From positions 1-55,531 of the forward strand of contig JAFXJY010000020.1 of assembly GCA_017531985.1 (NCBI GenBank): 55,531 nucleotides of DNA. Direction: 5' to 3'. Origin of the DNA: Bacteroidaceae bacterium (GTDB lineage: Bacteria; Bacteroidota; Bacteroidia; Bacteroidales; Barnesiellaceae_A). A program made the position numbers and the translations under genes. Every line of letters starts with the position of its first letter. The stretch's first letter is position 1. Under the pieces are notes generated by a model. That model was not told the origin of the DNA and searched no databases. It saw only the letters and a list, made by a program, of their open reading frames with translations. This document shows, one piece after another, positions 1 to 8,642 of this stretch.

Positions 1-508
1 TGCGTCCCTACCTCAGAGGAAACACAGGGGCGAAAATGGTTACCCTATCAGCCTCAGCGTCCGGAGGACGGGACGAGGGCGTCAGCCCGAGTATGAATAC
101 CCCCCCAACGAGCGAAGGCGAAGTTGGGGGAGTGTGAGACGCTCTAACCGCCCCACCGTCTGAAAGACGGGAAACAGCCCACTAAGGATTTATATCCGAT
201 TTTCGCGTCTTTCAGACGCAAGTATCGGATGAGTACGTTGTCCGGGGGTATCGGGCTACGCCCTCAACCCCCGGTTATTGCTGTCGCTTCGCTTTCCCGT
301 CCTCCGGACGCACCATCATCCCGATACGTCAGCCCACAGCCGTAGGGACGCACCACCGGTGCGTTGATGGCATAATTATATGAAAATCAATATTATAATA
401 ACCGTACGCACCGCTGGTGCGTCCCTACCTCAAAGGAAAACGCAGTGGCAAAAATGGTTACCCTATCAGCCTCAGCGTCAGGAGGACGGGACGAGGGTGT
501 CAGCTCAC
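1..508. repeat. Intergenic mosaic of hairpins with a duplicated ~88-bp unit
   Basis: No gene is apparent here. A unit beginning GCGTCCCTACCTCA occurs at 2-91 and again at 420-508, about 90% identical with one indel by eye. TGCGTCCCTAC (1-11) is matched by its reverse complement at 342-352, and the 16-mer at 58-73 by its reverse complement at 295-310, so 1-352 is a large imperfect inverted repeat. Inside are short perfect hairpins: 102-109/123-130, 156-161/165-170, 194-200/224-230 enclosing 205-210/214-219, and 242-249/267-274 enclosing GGGCTACGCCC. CGCACC-N3-GGTGCG occurs at 349-363 and 407-421. This fits a dispersed, non-coding palindromic element (REP- or MITE-like) with a partial second copy. 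The left end is cut by the window. Confidence 0.75.
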
Positions 509-604
509 GCAAGTAGTTACTATGTTTGCAAAAGGATGCTATCCTACTATATTTCTAAAATATCTTAAAACCCCATAAATGTCATATATATCGCGGAAAA
601 AGTG

Positions 605-612
605 TAACTTTG
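605..612 (+). promoter_or_regulatory. Putative -7 promoter element for lptD
   Basis: TAACTTTG matches the Bacteroidota -7 consensus TAnnTTTG and lies 24 nt before the chosen lptD ATG. No clear -33 TTG is seen. Its position argues against the upstream in-frame TTG at 610 as the start. Confidence 0.5.
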
Positions 613-636
613 CAGTTTGTATATATTACACATATA

Positions 637-3471
637 ATGCCGCAAAGAAATTGGGTACATATCATCCTTGTCATGCTGTTAATGAGCATGTTTTCGACAC
701 ACTCGATGTCTATCTCGCATCGTAGTGCCGATGATGTAGTGCCTGACGGTGATGATAGTACACATGTTGTTGATCATCAGCAAGATGTTCAATCCTCTCG
801 TTCTAAAGTGGTGCGAGTTACTCGCGACTCCATTCGTCGATCGTTGCCCGATACCTCACATGTTGCCATTGCATCCGATACACTTGTGCGAGATACTACA
901 CAAGTCGAAGCGGCTCGAAAATCGAAACAGTCGGCACTGGACGATGTGGTCGATTTCGTTGCTCAGGATTCTCTTGTGTTTGAAGCCGGAAATATGGCTT
1001 TCCTATATGGAAAGAGTGTCGTAAACTATCAAGACATACAGTTGGATGCCGACCAAATAGAGCTTGACCTGAACAACAGCACTGTCTTTGCCATCGGTCG
1101 CACCGATAGTGTGGGTGAGGTGACAGGCAGTCCTATATATAAAGATGCCAGCGGCGAGTATGAGTCGGAGACTATGCGTTACAACTTCAAGAGTAAGCGA
1201 GGATATATCACAAACGTGATAACTGAGCAAGGCGAAGGATACCTTACCGGAGGAAAGACCAAAAAGACCGAAGACGATGTATTGTACATGGAGAATGGAC
1301 GGTACACCACATGCGATAACCATGAACATCCACACTTCTACTTGCAATTGACACAAGCCAAGGTGCGACCCCAGAAGAATGTTGTTACCGGTCCGGCTTT
1401 CATGGTTCTAGAAGATGTGCCACTTCCGTTGGCTTTGCCTTTTGGCTTCTTCCCTATGAACAAGAAATATTCATCGGGTATTATCTTCCCCACATTTGGT
1501 GAGGAGATGAATAGAGGATTCTATGCCCGCAACGGTGGATACTATTTTGCCATCAGTGACTATGTCGACTTGGCTCTGACAGGAGAGATTTATACCAAAG
1601 GCTCGTGGGGTATACAAGCTCGGTCGGCCTATGTTAAGCGATATAAATTCTCGGGTAGTGTTGACATCAGTTATATAAATACTGTGACAGGAGACAAAGG
1701 ACTGCCCGACTATACCAAGCAGAACAACTTCCGTGTGGCTTGGACGCATACACAGGATTCTAAGGCAAGTACCAGTTCATCCTTCTCGGCAAGTGTCAAC
1801 TTTGCCACCAGTGGTTATACTCGCAACGATGTAGGCTCATACTACGACCCCAACCAGTTTACGCAATCGACATCGAGTTCAACCATCAACTATACCTACC
1901 GAGTACCCAACACACCATTGAGTATATCGGCAACAGCCAATATCACACAGCGTACACAAGACTCAACGTTGAACGTGTCGTTGCCCAACCTCAATATCTC
2001 GTTGAGTCAGATTAAACCCTTCAAAAGGAAGAGTGCATCGGGTCCCGAGCGATGGTACGAAAAGATACAACTTTCATATAGTGGCCGTTTTCAGAACTCT
2101 ATTACAGCCAAGCAGAATGAAATATTGCAGAAAAATCTGCTGAAAGATTGGCGTAATGGTATGAGCCACAATGTGCCTATCTCAGCGACATTTACCCTCT
2201 TTAAGTATATCAACATGACAGCATCGGTCAATCTTACCGACCGCATGTATTCCAATAAAGTGATGCGAGACTGGGATCCACAAGCCTCGGCAGTGGTCAA
2301 TGATACGGTGTATGGATTTTATAATGTATTTGATTTCAATGCAGGTGTAAGTTTGCAGACGAAACTATATGGATTCTACACACCCATGAAGTTCCTTGGC
2401 GATGCAGTAAAACAGATACGCCACGTTCTCACACCTTCTATATCATTTACCTATGCACCCGATTTTAGCGACCCATTCTGGGGTGCTTATGAGACATTGC
2501 GATATACCAATAATAGTGGACAATACGTCGAGCAAGTATATTCACCCTTCTCCAACGGAATTTTCGGCACCTCGCCACTGGGTGAGAAGGGTGTTGTCAA
2601 TCTGTCATTCGCTAATAACTTGGAGATGAAAGTGAAAAGCAATGCCGACTCGACCGGCGTTAAAAAGGTATCGCTTATCGAAAACCTGACAGTGGGAACC
2701 AGTTACAATCTCGCTGCCGACTCGTTGAAATGGAGTAATCTTAATATCAATCTTCTTATCAAACTTACCAAAGGTCTTAACCTGAACCTCCGCACTACAT
2801 GGGATCCCTATTGCTATCAACTCAATTCGGCAGGTAATCCGGTGCGAGTCGATGTGTTGCGTTCGCAGGCCGGCAGAGGTTGGGCAAGATTGTCGAGTGC
2901 AGGTACATCCTTCTCCTATACGTTCAATAACGATACCTTCAAGAAAAAAGAGAAACGCAACAAGCCCAAGACGGGGGAGGAAGAGGTGGACGATGCCAAC
3001 GATCCATTGGCCAATAGTGCTGCTGCCGAACAGGAAAAAGAGCGACAGCGACGCTCTGCCAATAAGTCGGGCGGTGATGCCGAGTATGACAGCGATGGTT
3101 ATTATCGATGGAAAATACCTTGGAGCCTGACTTTCAACTATTCGGTCAATTATACTTATGGTGCATTCAATAAGCAGAAAATGGAGTATGATGGTAAATT
3201 TGTACAGAATTTAAGCGTGTCGGGTAATCTGAGTCTTACGCAAGGCTGGGCTTTTAACTTCTCGGCAAGTTACGACTTCAATGCCAAGAAGATTGCTTAC
3301 ATGAATTGTAGCATATCGCGTGACCTGCACTGCTTTACCATGTCGGCAAGTTTTGTGCCGGTAGGTCCTTATAAGTCCTATAATTTCCACATTGCGGTGA
3401 AGTCATCCTTGCTGCAAGACCTTAAATACGACAAGCAAAGTCATGCCTATGAACAACAAACGTGGTATTAA
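637..3471 (+). CDS. lptD: LPS-assembly outer-membrane protein LptD (Bacteroidota type)
   Basis: This is the outer-membrane translocon that inserts lipopolysaccharide into the outer leaflet, fed by periplasmic LptA-like proteins. From ATG 637 it is about 944 residues. A hydrophobic signal segment (WVHIILVMLLMSMFS) comes first, then a Ser/Asp-rich linker, then an OstA/LptA-like beta-jellyroll at roughly 100-250 (SVVNYQDIQLDADQIELDL, then MENGRYTTCDNHEHPHFY). The rest is a long beta-barrel rich in alternating aromatic/polar strands with a Lys/Glu-rich insertion near residue 780. I chose 637 rather than the TTG at 610 because 610 lies inside the -7 promoter box and 637 immediately precedes the signal peptide. 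The next gene starts 4 nt after the stop. Confidence 0.9.
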   Translation: MPQRNWVHIILVMLLMSMFSTHSMSISHRSADDVVPDGDDSTHVVDHQQDVQSSRSKVVRVTRDSIRRSLPDTSHVAIASDTLVRDTTQVEAARKSKQSALDDVVDFVAQDSLVFEAGNMAFLYGKSVVNYQDIQLDADQIELDLNNSTVFAIGRTDSVGEVTGSPIYKDASGEYESETMRYNFKSKRGYITNVITEQGEGYLTGGKTKKTEDDVLYMENGRYTTCDNHEHPHFYLQLTQAKVRPQKNVVTGPAFMVLEDVPLPLALPFGFFPMNKKYSSGIIFPTFGEEMNRGFYARNGGYYFAISDYVDLALTGEIYTKGSWGIQARSAYVKRYKFSGSVDISYINTVTGDKGLPDYTKQNNFRVAWTHTQDSKASTSSSFSASVNFATSGYTRNDVGSYYDPNQFTQSTSSSTINYTYRVPNTPLSISATANITQRTQDSTLNVSLPNLNISLSQIKPFKRKSASGPERWYEKIQLSYSGRFQNSITAKQNEILQKNLLKDWRNGMSHNVPISATFTLFKYINMTASVNLTDRMYSNKVMRDWDPQASAVVNDTVYGFYNVFDFNAGVSLQTKLYGFYTPMKFLGDAVKQIRHVLTPSISFTYAPDFSDPFWGAYETLRYTNNSGQYVEQVYSPFSNGIFGTSPLGEKGVVNLSFANNLEMKVKSNADSTGVKKVSLIENLTVGTSYNLAADSLKWSNLNINLLIKLTKGLNLNLRTTWDPYCYQLNSAGNPVRVDVLRSQAGRGWARLSSAGTSFSYTFNNDTFKKKEKRNKPKTGEEEVDDANDPLANSAAAEQEKERQRRSANKSGGDAEYDSDGYYRWKIPWSLTFNYSVNYTYGAFNKQKMEYDGKFVQNLSVSGNLSLTQGWAFNFSASYDFNAKKIAYMNCSISRDLHCFTMSASFVPVGPYKSYNFHIAVKSSLLQDLKYDKQSHAYEQQTWY

Positions 3472-3475
3472 TGAA

Positions 3476-4894
3476 ATGAACTTGCCGCATCCTTTTCTGG
3501 CTCGTATGCAGGAGCTGCTGGGTGAGGAATATGAGCGGTTTGTGCAAGCGTTGGTTTGTGAAGATAATCCGGTGAGTCTACGGCTTAATAGTGGAAAGGG
3601 TGTGACAACAATTCGCAATGCTCGCCAAGTACCTTGGTCGGGTGGAGTAGGGTACTATCTGTCGGTGCGACCCACTTTTACGTTCGACCCTATGTTTCAC
3701 GCCGGAGCTTATTATGTACAAGAGGCCTCATCGATGTTCTTGGGAAGTGTAATTAAGCAATATATCGACCGACCGGTACGTTACCTTGACCTGTGTGCAG
3801 CACCGGGAGGAAAGTCCACTCATGCTCTTTCGCTCTTGCCGCAAGGAAGCCTTGTGGTAAGTAACGAAGTGGTGCGACAGCGAGCCAATATACTTGCCGA
3901 AAATATAACCAAGTGGGGCAGTCCCTATTCGGTTGTTACCAATAATATGCCGGCCGATTGGGGGCGGTGGAATAATTATTTTGATGTTATAGCCACCGAT
4001 GTGCCATGTTCGGGAGAGGGTATGTTCCGAAAAGATGAAACGGCTATAGCTGAGTGGTCGCTCGATAATGTAACCCACTGTGCAAGTCGGCAGCAAAGTA
4101 TATTGTCGGATGTGTGGGATGCTCTACGCCCCGGCGGATTACTCATATATAGTACTTGTACTTACAATGTGGAGGAAAATGAATGTATGGTACAGTATCT
4201 TGTACGCACATTCGGAGCCGAGCCGTTGAGTGTAGCTATCGAACCGCAATGGGGTATTGCCGGTGCATTGAAGGGTGATGCTCCTGTGTATCGATTCATG
4301 CCGCATAGTACGCAGGGCGAAGGGCTTTTTATGGCATTGTTGCGTAAGCCGGGTGACTCGGATAATAGCTGTGAATATCCGCCGTATAGGCGAGAAAAGA
4401 AAAAGAAGCAATCGGGCAAGGTGAAACCAATGCCCATCCCTCATGAGGTGAAACAATGGCTCAAAGAAGATGCGGATGTTGTCTTTACAGCCGACGAGAC
4501 AGCGGTAACAGCTCTTCCCGCACTCTATGCCGACGATATACAAGCCATGCAACGCGATTTCAATCTCCTGCATGCCGGTATTCCTTTGGCTACCGGTAAA
4601 GGCAAGGATTTCATTCCCACACAAGCATTGGCACTATCGGCAATGCTCCGTCGTGAAGCCTTTACCACTTGCGAAGTCTCACTCGATATGGCGTTGTCCT
4701 ATCTTCGACGTGAATCGATTGTACTACCGGAAGGAACTTCGCGAGGCTATGTTTTGCTTACATACAATACTCTCCCCCTTGGCTGGGTTAAGAACTTGGG
4801 CAATCGAGCCAACAATCTATATCCGCAGGAGTGGCGTATTCGCAGTCCTCATAACCCCGATGTGATAATCGATGCCGGAGTGGAAGTGCGATAA
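3476..4894 (+). CDS. rsmF: RsmF-like 16S rRNA (cytosine-C5) methyltransferase
   Basis: SAM-dependent m5C methyltransferase of the NOL1/NOP2/Sun family. It shows the SAM-binding loop DLCAAPGGKSTH, the motif IV catalytic-loop cysteine in DVPCSGEGMFRKD and the motif VI nucleophile cysteine in YSTCTYNVEENE. YVQEASSMFL before the SAM loop is also typical. The C-terminal ~150 residues resemble the RNA-binding extension of RsmF (YebU), and the length of about 472 residues matches that family. In E. coli RsmF modifies C1407 of 16S rRNA; that exact target is inferred here. In-frame ATGs at 3443 and 3449 overlap lptD, so I take ATG 3476 (MNLPHPFLARM). Transcription with lptD is likely. Confidence 0.85.
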   Translation: MNLPHPFLARMQELLGEEYERFVQALVCEDNPVSLRLNSGKGVTTIRNARQVPWSGGVGYYLSVRPTFTFDPMFHAGAYYVQEASSMFLGSVIKQYIDRPVRYLDLCAAPGGKSTHALSLLPQGSLVVSNEVVRQRANILAENITKWGSPYSVVTNNMPADWGRWNNYFDVIATDVPCSGEGMFRKDETAIAEWSLDNVTHCASRQQSILSDVWDALRPGGLLIYSTCTYNVEENECMVQYLVRTFGAEPLSVAIEPQWGIAGALKGDAPVYRFMPHSTQGEGLFMALLRKPGDSDNSCEYPPYRREKKKKQSGKVKPMPIPHEVKQWLKEDADVVFTADETAVTALPALYADDIQAMQRDFNLLHAGIPLATGKGKDFIPTQALALSAMLRREAFTTCEVSLDMALSYLRRESIVLPEGTSRGYVLLTYNTLPLGWVKNLGNRANNLYPQEWRIRSPHNPDVIIDAGVEVR

Positions 4895-4979
4895 AAAAAG
4901 AAATGAGATAGTAATATGCTTTATATTAGATGATTAAGTTTTGATGAAAAAATATAAAAATAAAAAAACAGCAAAACTG

Positions 4980-5010
4980 TTGCATAAGTAAAAATAAACT
5001 CCTATCTTTG
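4980..5010 (+). promoter_or_regulatory. Promoter of the tRNA-Met gene
   Basis: TTG at 4980-4982 (-33) lies 20 nt before TATCTTTG at 5003-5010 (-7), a textbook Bacteroidota promoter. It is 30 nt before the mature tRNA 5' end. Confidence 0.75.
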
Positions 5011-5040
5011 CACCGCATTTGAGAAAAATGCTCCGATGAT

Positions 5041-5114
5041 GGCGGGATAGCTCAGTTGGTTAGAGCGTCGGATTCATAACCCGGAGGTCACGAGTTCAAT
5101 TCTCGTTCCCGCTA
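5041..5114 (+). tRNA. tRNA-Met (CAT anticodon)
   Basis: 74-nt cloverleaf. The acceptor stem is GGCGGGA (5041-5047) with TCCCGCT (5107-5113), with a G-T pair at 1:72; the discriminator is A and no CCA is encoded. The D stem is GCTC/GAGC. The anticodon loop TTCATAA gives CAT. The T arm is ACGAG-TTCAATT-CTCGT. The anticodon stem TCGGA/CCCGG has an A-C mismatch at 31:39. It lacks the GGG/CCC stem and the unpaired 1:72 of initiators, so elongator Met is most likely. An Ile2 tRNA with a modified CAT anticodon cannot be excluded. Confidence 0.93.
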
Positions 5115-5118
5115 CAAG

Positions 5119-5147
5119 AAGGCTGCTTGATTGAGCAGCCTTTTTTG
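5119..5147 (+). terminator. Rho-independent terminator after tRNA-Met
   Basis: AAGGCTGCT / AGCAGCCTT with a 6-nt loop, followed by a T run. It sits 5 nt after the tRNA. Confidence 0.9.
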
Positions 5148-5282
5148 TGTATATTTTGTTTTTGTTAAAATATGTAGAACAAAAATCCTCCGACTTGTAA
5201 TTGTATATCTTTCATTATAATTGCAATTAAGAATCTCATTTAATATTATTTCGGGATTATTTGAGGACTATTACTTACCTCC

Positions 5283-5497
5283 TATAAGATAAGTCGTTAT
5301 CCTGTAACGCAGGGGCAGTGGAGAGCTGTAATGGGTAATAATCCATCATGCTTTATTGATGGCAGTGGTAATTGTCCGGTAGAAAATATATCGTGGCAGG
5401 ATGCAGTCCTATTCTGCAAGAAATATTCGCAACTCGCAGGTATGATGAACCGAATAATCGGAGTCGTTTCAACGGAATGCGTATTGTCACTGAGTAA
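5283..5497 (+). pseudogene. Remnant of a formylglycine-generating-enzyme (SUMF1/FGE) domain gene
   Basis: One frame from 5283 reads YKISRYPVTQGQWRAVMGN, then PSCFIDGSGNCPVENISWQD and AVLFCKKYSQLAG. This is the hallmark N-terminal part of an FGE-sulfatase domain (VTQGQW.AVMG, PVENISW.DA..FC). A second frame then reads NNRSRFNGMRIVTE followed by TAA at 5495-5497, the typical C-terminal end of the same family. The ~150-200 residues between are missing and the frames differ, so the gene was collapsed by an internal deletion of its middle. No start codon or signal peptide is visible upstream. The parent was probably a secreted FGE-domain protein, common in Bacteroidota; its function is unknown. 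Confidence 0.75.
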
Positions 5498-5499
5498 TC

Positions 5500-5521
5500 A
5501 ATAACTCTTCGCTCAGTTATT
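5500..5521 (+). terminator. Weak hairpin after the FGE remnant
   Basis: AATAACT / AGTTATT with an 8-nt loop, two bases after the pseudogene stop. It could be its relic terminator. There is no T tail. Confidence 0.3.
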
Positions 5522-5621
5522 TGGTGGTGGTATGTAATTTATTTTCATTGGGTTAGATTGTATGAGCAGCAAGGATGAGTGACAAAGAAATGTCTTTATT
5601 AAATATTTTCCATTGGAAATA

Positions 5622-5651
5622 TTGTGTTTTAGAAAATAAGTATTATATTTG
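5622..5651 (+). promoter_or_regulatory. Promoter of the sulfur-relay fusion gene and marR
   Basis: TTG at 5622-5624 lies 19 nt before TATATTTG at 5644-5651. The leader to the ATG at 5783 is about 125 nt, long enough to hold a regulator site, but no clear inverted repeat was recognised in it. Confidence 0.65.
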
Positions 5652-5782
5652 CACCGAGTTAATATAATAAGGATAGAGGCGATGAGCGAAATATAAAGTT
5701 CGCTTTAAAATAGCTCAGCGAGTGCAAATATCTTTGTTGTTAATTATAAAGATATAAATAACCCAAGAAACGATATTTAATT

Positions 5783-8245
5783 ATGACTACAAACACAATT
5801 CCCAAGTACCTCATAGTAGGAGGTGTGGCAGGCGGTGCAACCGCAGCCGCACGTATGCGTCGCAATACCGAGAAAGCACAAATTATTCTCTTTGAAAAAG
5901 GTGAGTATATATCCTATGCTAATTGTGGCTTGCCTTATTATATAGGAGGAGTTATAGAAGAGCGTGACCGACTCTTTGTTCAGACACCCGAGGCTTTTGG
6001 TAAGCGATTTAATATAGATGTGCGTGTTAAGAGTGAAGTAACACGCATCGATAGTGCATCTAAAATGGTATATGTACGCACTGCCGACGGGCGAGAATAT
6101 ACCGAGACGTACGATAAACTTCTGCTTTCGCCCGGAGCAACACCTGTACGTCCCACTTTTCCGGGTGTCGACAGTGTGGGCGTATTCACATTACGCAATG
6201 TAGCCGACACCGACAAGATAAAAAACTATATGCAGCAGAATACTGTCAAACGGGCAATCATTATAGGTGGTGGATTTATTGGCTTAGAGATGGCCGATAA
6301 TCTGCATCATGCAGGAGCCAAGGTGGCGGTTGTTGATATGACCACCCAAGTGATGGGTCCGATTGATTTCTCAATGGCATCGCTTGTTCATCAGCATCTA
6401 TTGGAAAAGGGTGTACAACTCTACTTGGAGCAATTGGTGGAGTCGTTCTCCCGCGACAAAGATGGGTTGAAGGTGCATTTTAAGTCGGGGCTTACATTGG
6501 AAGCTGATATGGTGTTGCTCTCAGTAGGCGTAATACCTCAGACTTCGTTGGCGGAGGAAGCCGGTCTGAAAATTGGAAAAATGCGAGGAATCTATGTAAA
6601 CGAATATCTGCAAACATCCGATGAGAATATCTATGCCGTAGGTGATGCCATTGAATATCCGCATCCCATAACGGGACAACCATGGTTAAATTTCCTTGCC
6701 GGTCCTGCCAATCGTCAAGCAAGGATAGTGGCCGACAATATGGTGTATGGCAATGAGATAAAATACGAAGGCTCTATCGGAACATCGATAGCCCGGGTCT
6801 TTGATATGACGGTTGCATCGACAGGATTACCCGCTAAACGTCTTAAACAAATGGATATTCCGTATCTGTCGACGACAATTCACTCTAACTCGCATGCCAG
6901 CTACTACCCGGGTGCATTGCAGTTGAATATAAAGATTACCTTCTCGCCTATTGACGGTCGCTTATATGGAGCTCAGATAGTTGGTTATGATGGTGTCGAT
7001 AAGCGTATTGACCAGTATGCTCAAGCTATCAAAGCAGGGCAGACAGTTGCGGAACTTACCCGACTGGAACATGCCTATGCCCCGCCTTACTCGTCGGCCA
7101 AAGATCCTGTTGCTATTTCGGGTTATGTCGCAAGCAATATTCTCAATGGCAAGATGACACCGCTATATTGGAGGCAGATATTGGAAGCAGACCTATCAAA
7201 AGTCACTATGGTGGATGTGAGGACTGTCGATGAAGTCTCGCTCGGTAGCATTCCCGGTGCAATAAATATACCATTGGACGAGTTGCGTGAGCGTATGAAT
7301 GAGATACCCACCGACAAGCCGGTGTATCTCTTTTGTGGAGTAGGACTGCGAGGCTACTTGGCATCCAACATCTTGAAGGAAAATGGTTATAAGGATGTTC
7401 GTAACCTCATTGGAGGGTTGAGGACATATAAAGCAGCAACCCAATCATTATCTCATGTAATGCCACCCAACAACGACGATTGTGCAGGTGGTGATGAGTC
7501 GGTCGACTGTACCAACAAAGTGATAAGAGTAAATGCTTGTGGTATTCAATGTCCCGGTCCTATTCTGAAATTGAAAAAATCGATTGACGCTATACAACCC
7601 GGTGAGCGTTTAGAGATTCTTGCAACCGATGCGGGTTTCCCAGCCGATGCCGAGGCTTGGTGTAGTGCAACGAAAAACAAGTTTATAGGTCGACACTTCG
7701 CAAATGGTATTCATCGAGTGATAATAGAGAAATCCTTACCACATACCCAAGAGGTTCAACACCCCTCGTCAGAGGAGAAGAGCAAAACTTTTATTCTGTT
7801 CAGTGATGATCTTGACAAAACTTTGGCTACCTTTGTGCTGGCGAACGGAGCAGCTGCCACAGGTCGTAAAGTGTCAATATTCTTTACCTTCTGGGGGCTG
7901 AACGCTATCAAGAAAGTTCATAAGCCCCGGGTAAAAAAGGATTTCTGGGGTAAGATGTTTGGCTGGATGCTGCCATCCGACTCTTCAAGGTTGTCGTTAT
8001 CCAAGCTCAATATGATGGGTGTGGGTGCTAAAATGATGCGGCATCTGATGAAGTTGAGAGGAGTTGATTCATTGGAGAGCCTTCGACAGCAGGCTATTGA
8101 TAATGGAGTAGAGTTTATAGCTTGTCAGATGTCGATGGATGTGATGGGGGTAAAGCGTGAAGAGCTGCTCGATGTGGTGAATGTGGGTGGTGTTGCCACC
8201 TATATGCAGAGAGCCGAACAGTCTGACGTCAACTTGTTTATATAG
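5783..8245 (+). CDS. Four-module fusion: CoA-disulfide-reductase-like flavoprotein, rhodanese, TusA and DsrE domains
   Basis: The 820-residue protein has four parts. (1) Residues 1-450 are a pyridine-nucleotide disulfide oxidoreductase of the CoA-disulfide reductase/NADH oxidase type: FAD loop LIVGGVAGGATAAARMRR, single redox Cys48 in SYANCGLPYY, NAD loop IIIGGGFIGLEMA near 160, and a dimerisation domain. (2) Residues 465-555 are a rhodanese domain with active-site Cys518 in FCGVGLRG. (3) Residues 575-650 are a TusA/SirA domain with the CPxP motif (Cys590 in QCPGPI). (4) Residues 670-820 are a DsrE_2-type domain with conserved Cys781 (ACQMSMDVMG). All four catalytic cysteines are present, so it should reduce persulfide or CoA-disulfide species and pass sulfane sulfur from domain to domain in the cytoplasm. 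The substrate is inferred. A MarR gene follows after 14 nt. Confidence 0.88.
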   Translation: MTTNTIPKYLIVGGVAGGATAAARMRRNTEKAQIILFEKGEYISYANCGLPYYIGGVIEERDRLFVQTPEAFGKRFNIDVRVKSEVTRIDSASKMVYVRTADGREYTETYDKLLLSPGATPVRPTFPGVDSVGVFTLRNVADTDKIKNYMQQNTVKRAIIIGGGFIGLEMADNLHHAGAKVAVVDMTTQVMGPIDFSMASLVHQHLLEKGVQLYLEQLVESFSRDKDGLKVHFKSGLTLEADMVLLSVGVIPQTSLAEEAGLKIGKMRGIYVNEYLQTSDENIYAVGDAIEYPHPITGQPWLNFLAGPANRQARIVADNMVYGNEIKYEGSIGTSIARVFDMTVASTGLPAKRLKQMDIPYLSTTIHSNSHASYYPGALQLNIKITFSPIDGRLYGAQIVGYDGVDKRIDQYAQAIKAGQTVAELTRLEHAYAPPYSSAKDPVAISGYVASNILNGKMTPLYWRQILEADLSKVTMVDVRTVDEVSLGSIPGAINIPLDELRERMNEIPTDKPVYLFCGVGLRGYLASNILKENGYKDVRNLIGGLRTYKAATQSLSHVMPPNNDDCAGGDESVDCTNKVIRVNACGIQCPGPILKLKKSIDAIQPGERLEILATDAGFPADAEAWCSATKNKFIGRHFANGIHRVIIEKSLPHTQEVQHPSSEEKSKTFILFSDDLDKTLATFVLANGAAATGRKVSIFFTFWGLNAIKKVHKPRVKKDFWGKMFGWMLPSDSSRLSLSKLNMMGVGAKMMRHLMKLRGVDSLESLRQQAIDNGVEFIACQMSMDVMGVKREELLDVVNVGGVATYMQRAEQSDVNLFI

Positions 8246-8259
8246 TCGATACAATAAAA

Positions 8260-8622
8260 ATGGAAAAGGTAAAGTGTATATGTGTTATGAGAGAAGTGAT
8301 GCAATCTCTCGCTGACTTTGAACATAAACTATTGCAGACTCATAAAGTCTCACTCAACGAGGCTATGGTGCTGTGTGCCGTAGGCTATGAGAGCGTTACT
8401 GCTACGCACATTGCCGAATGTATAGGTCTACGACCCTCCAATACCTCCAAGGTGATTAGTGCCTTGGAACAGCGAGGATTGATTGCTCGCCGCATGGGTG
8501 AACATGATAAACGACTGATGTATCTCTCGCTCACTAAGCAAGGACTCGATTACCTTCAATTGATAAAGGATTATGAATTTGACATTCCCGAGTTGCTGAA
8601 ACCCGTATTCGATCGGATGTGA
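8260..8622 (+). CDS. MarR-family transcriptional regulator
   Basis: A 120-residue winged-helix regulator. The helix-turn-helix lies at about 45-80 (ATHIAECIGLRPSNTSKVIS), the wing at RRMGEHDKRLMYLSLT, and the flanking helices form the dimerisation region. The gene follows the sulfur-relay fusion by 14 nt, so it is probably co-transcribed and may regulate its own operon in response to sulfur or redox stress (inference). The N-terminus carries Cys6 and Cys8 (KCICVM) and there are further cysteines near residues 40 and 52, giving possible thiol-sensing residues. It is shorter than many MarR proteins because the C-terminal helix is abbreviated. Confidence 0.88.
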   Translation: MEKVKCICVMREVMQSLADFEHKLLQTHKVSLNEAMVLCAVGYESVTATHIAECIGLRPSNTSKVISALEQRGLIARRMGEHDKRLMYLSLTKQGLDYLQLIKDYEFDIPELLKPVFDRM

Positions 8623-8642
8623 TACTCAGTGATTTATAGAAA

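Noticed and set aside
380..568. 62-residue ORF in the left-end repeat region
   Set aside because: It lies across the duplicated hairpin unit, has no promoter, and its composition follows the repeat, so it is not a gene.
749..1024. Alternative-frame ORF inside lptD
   Set aside because: It is a shadow of a clear, well-supported lptD reading frame.
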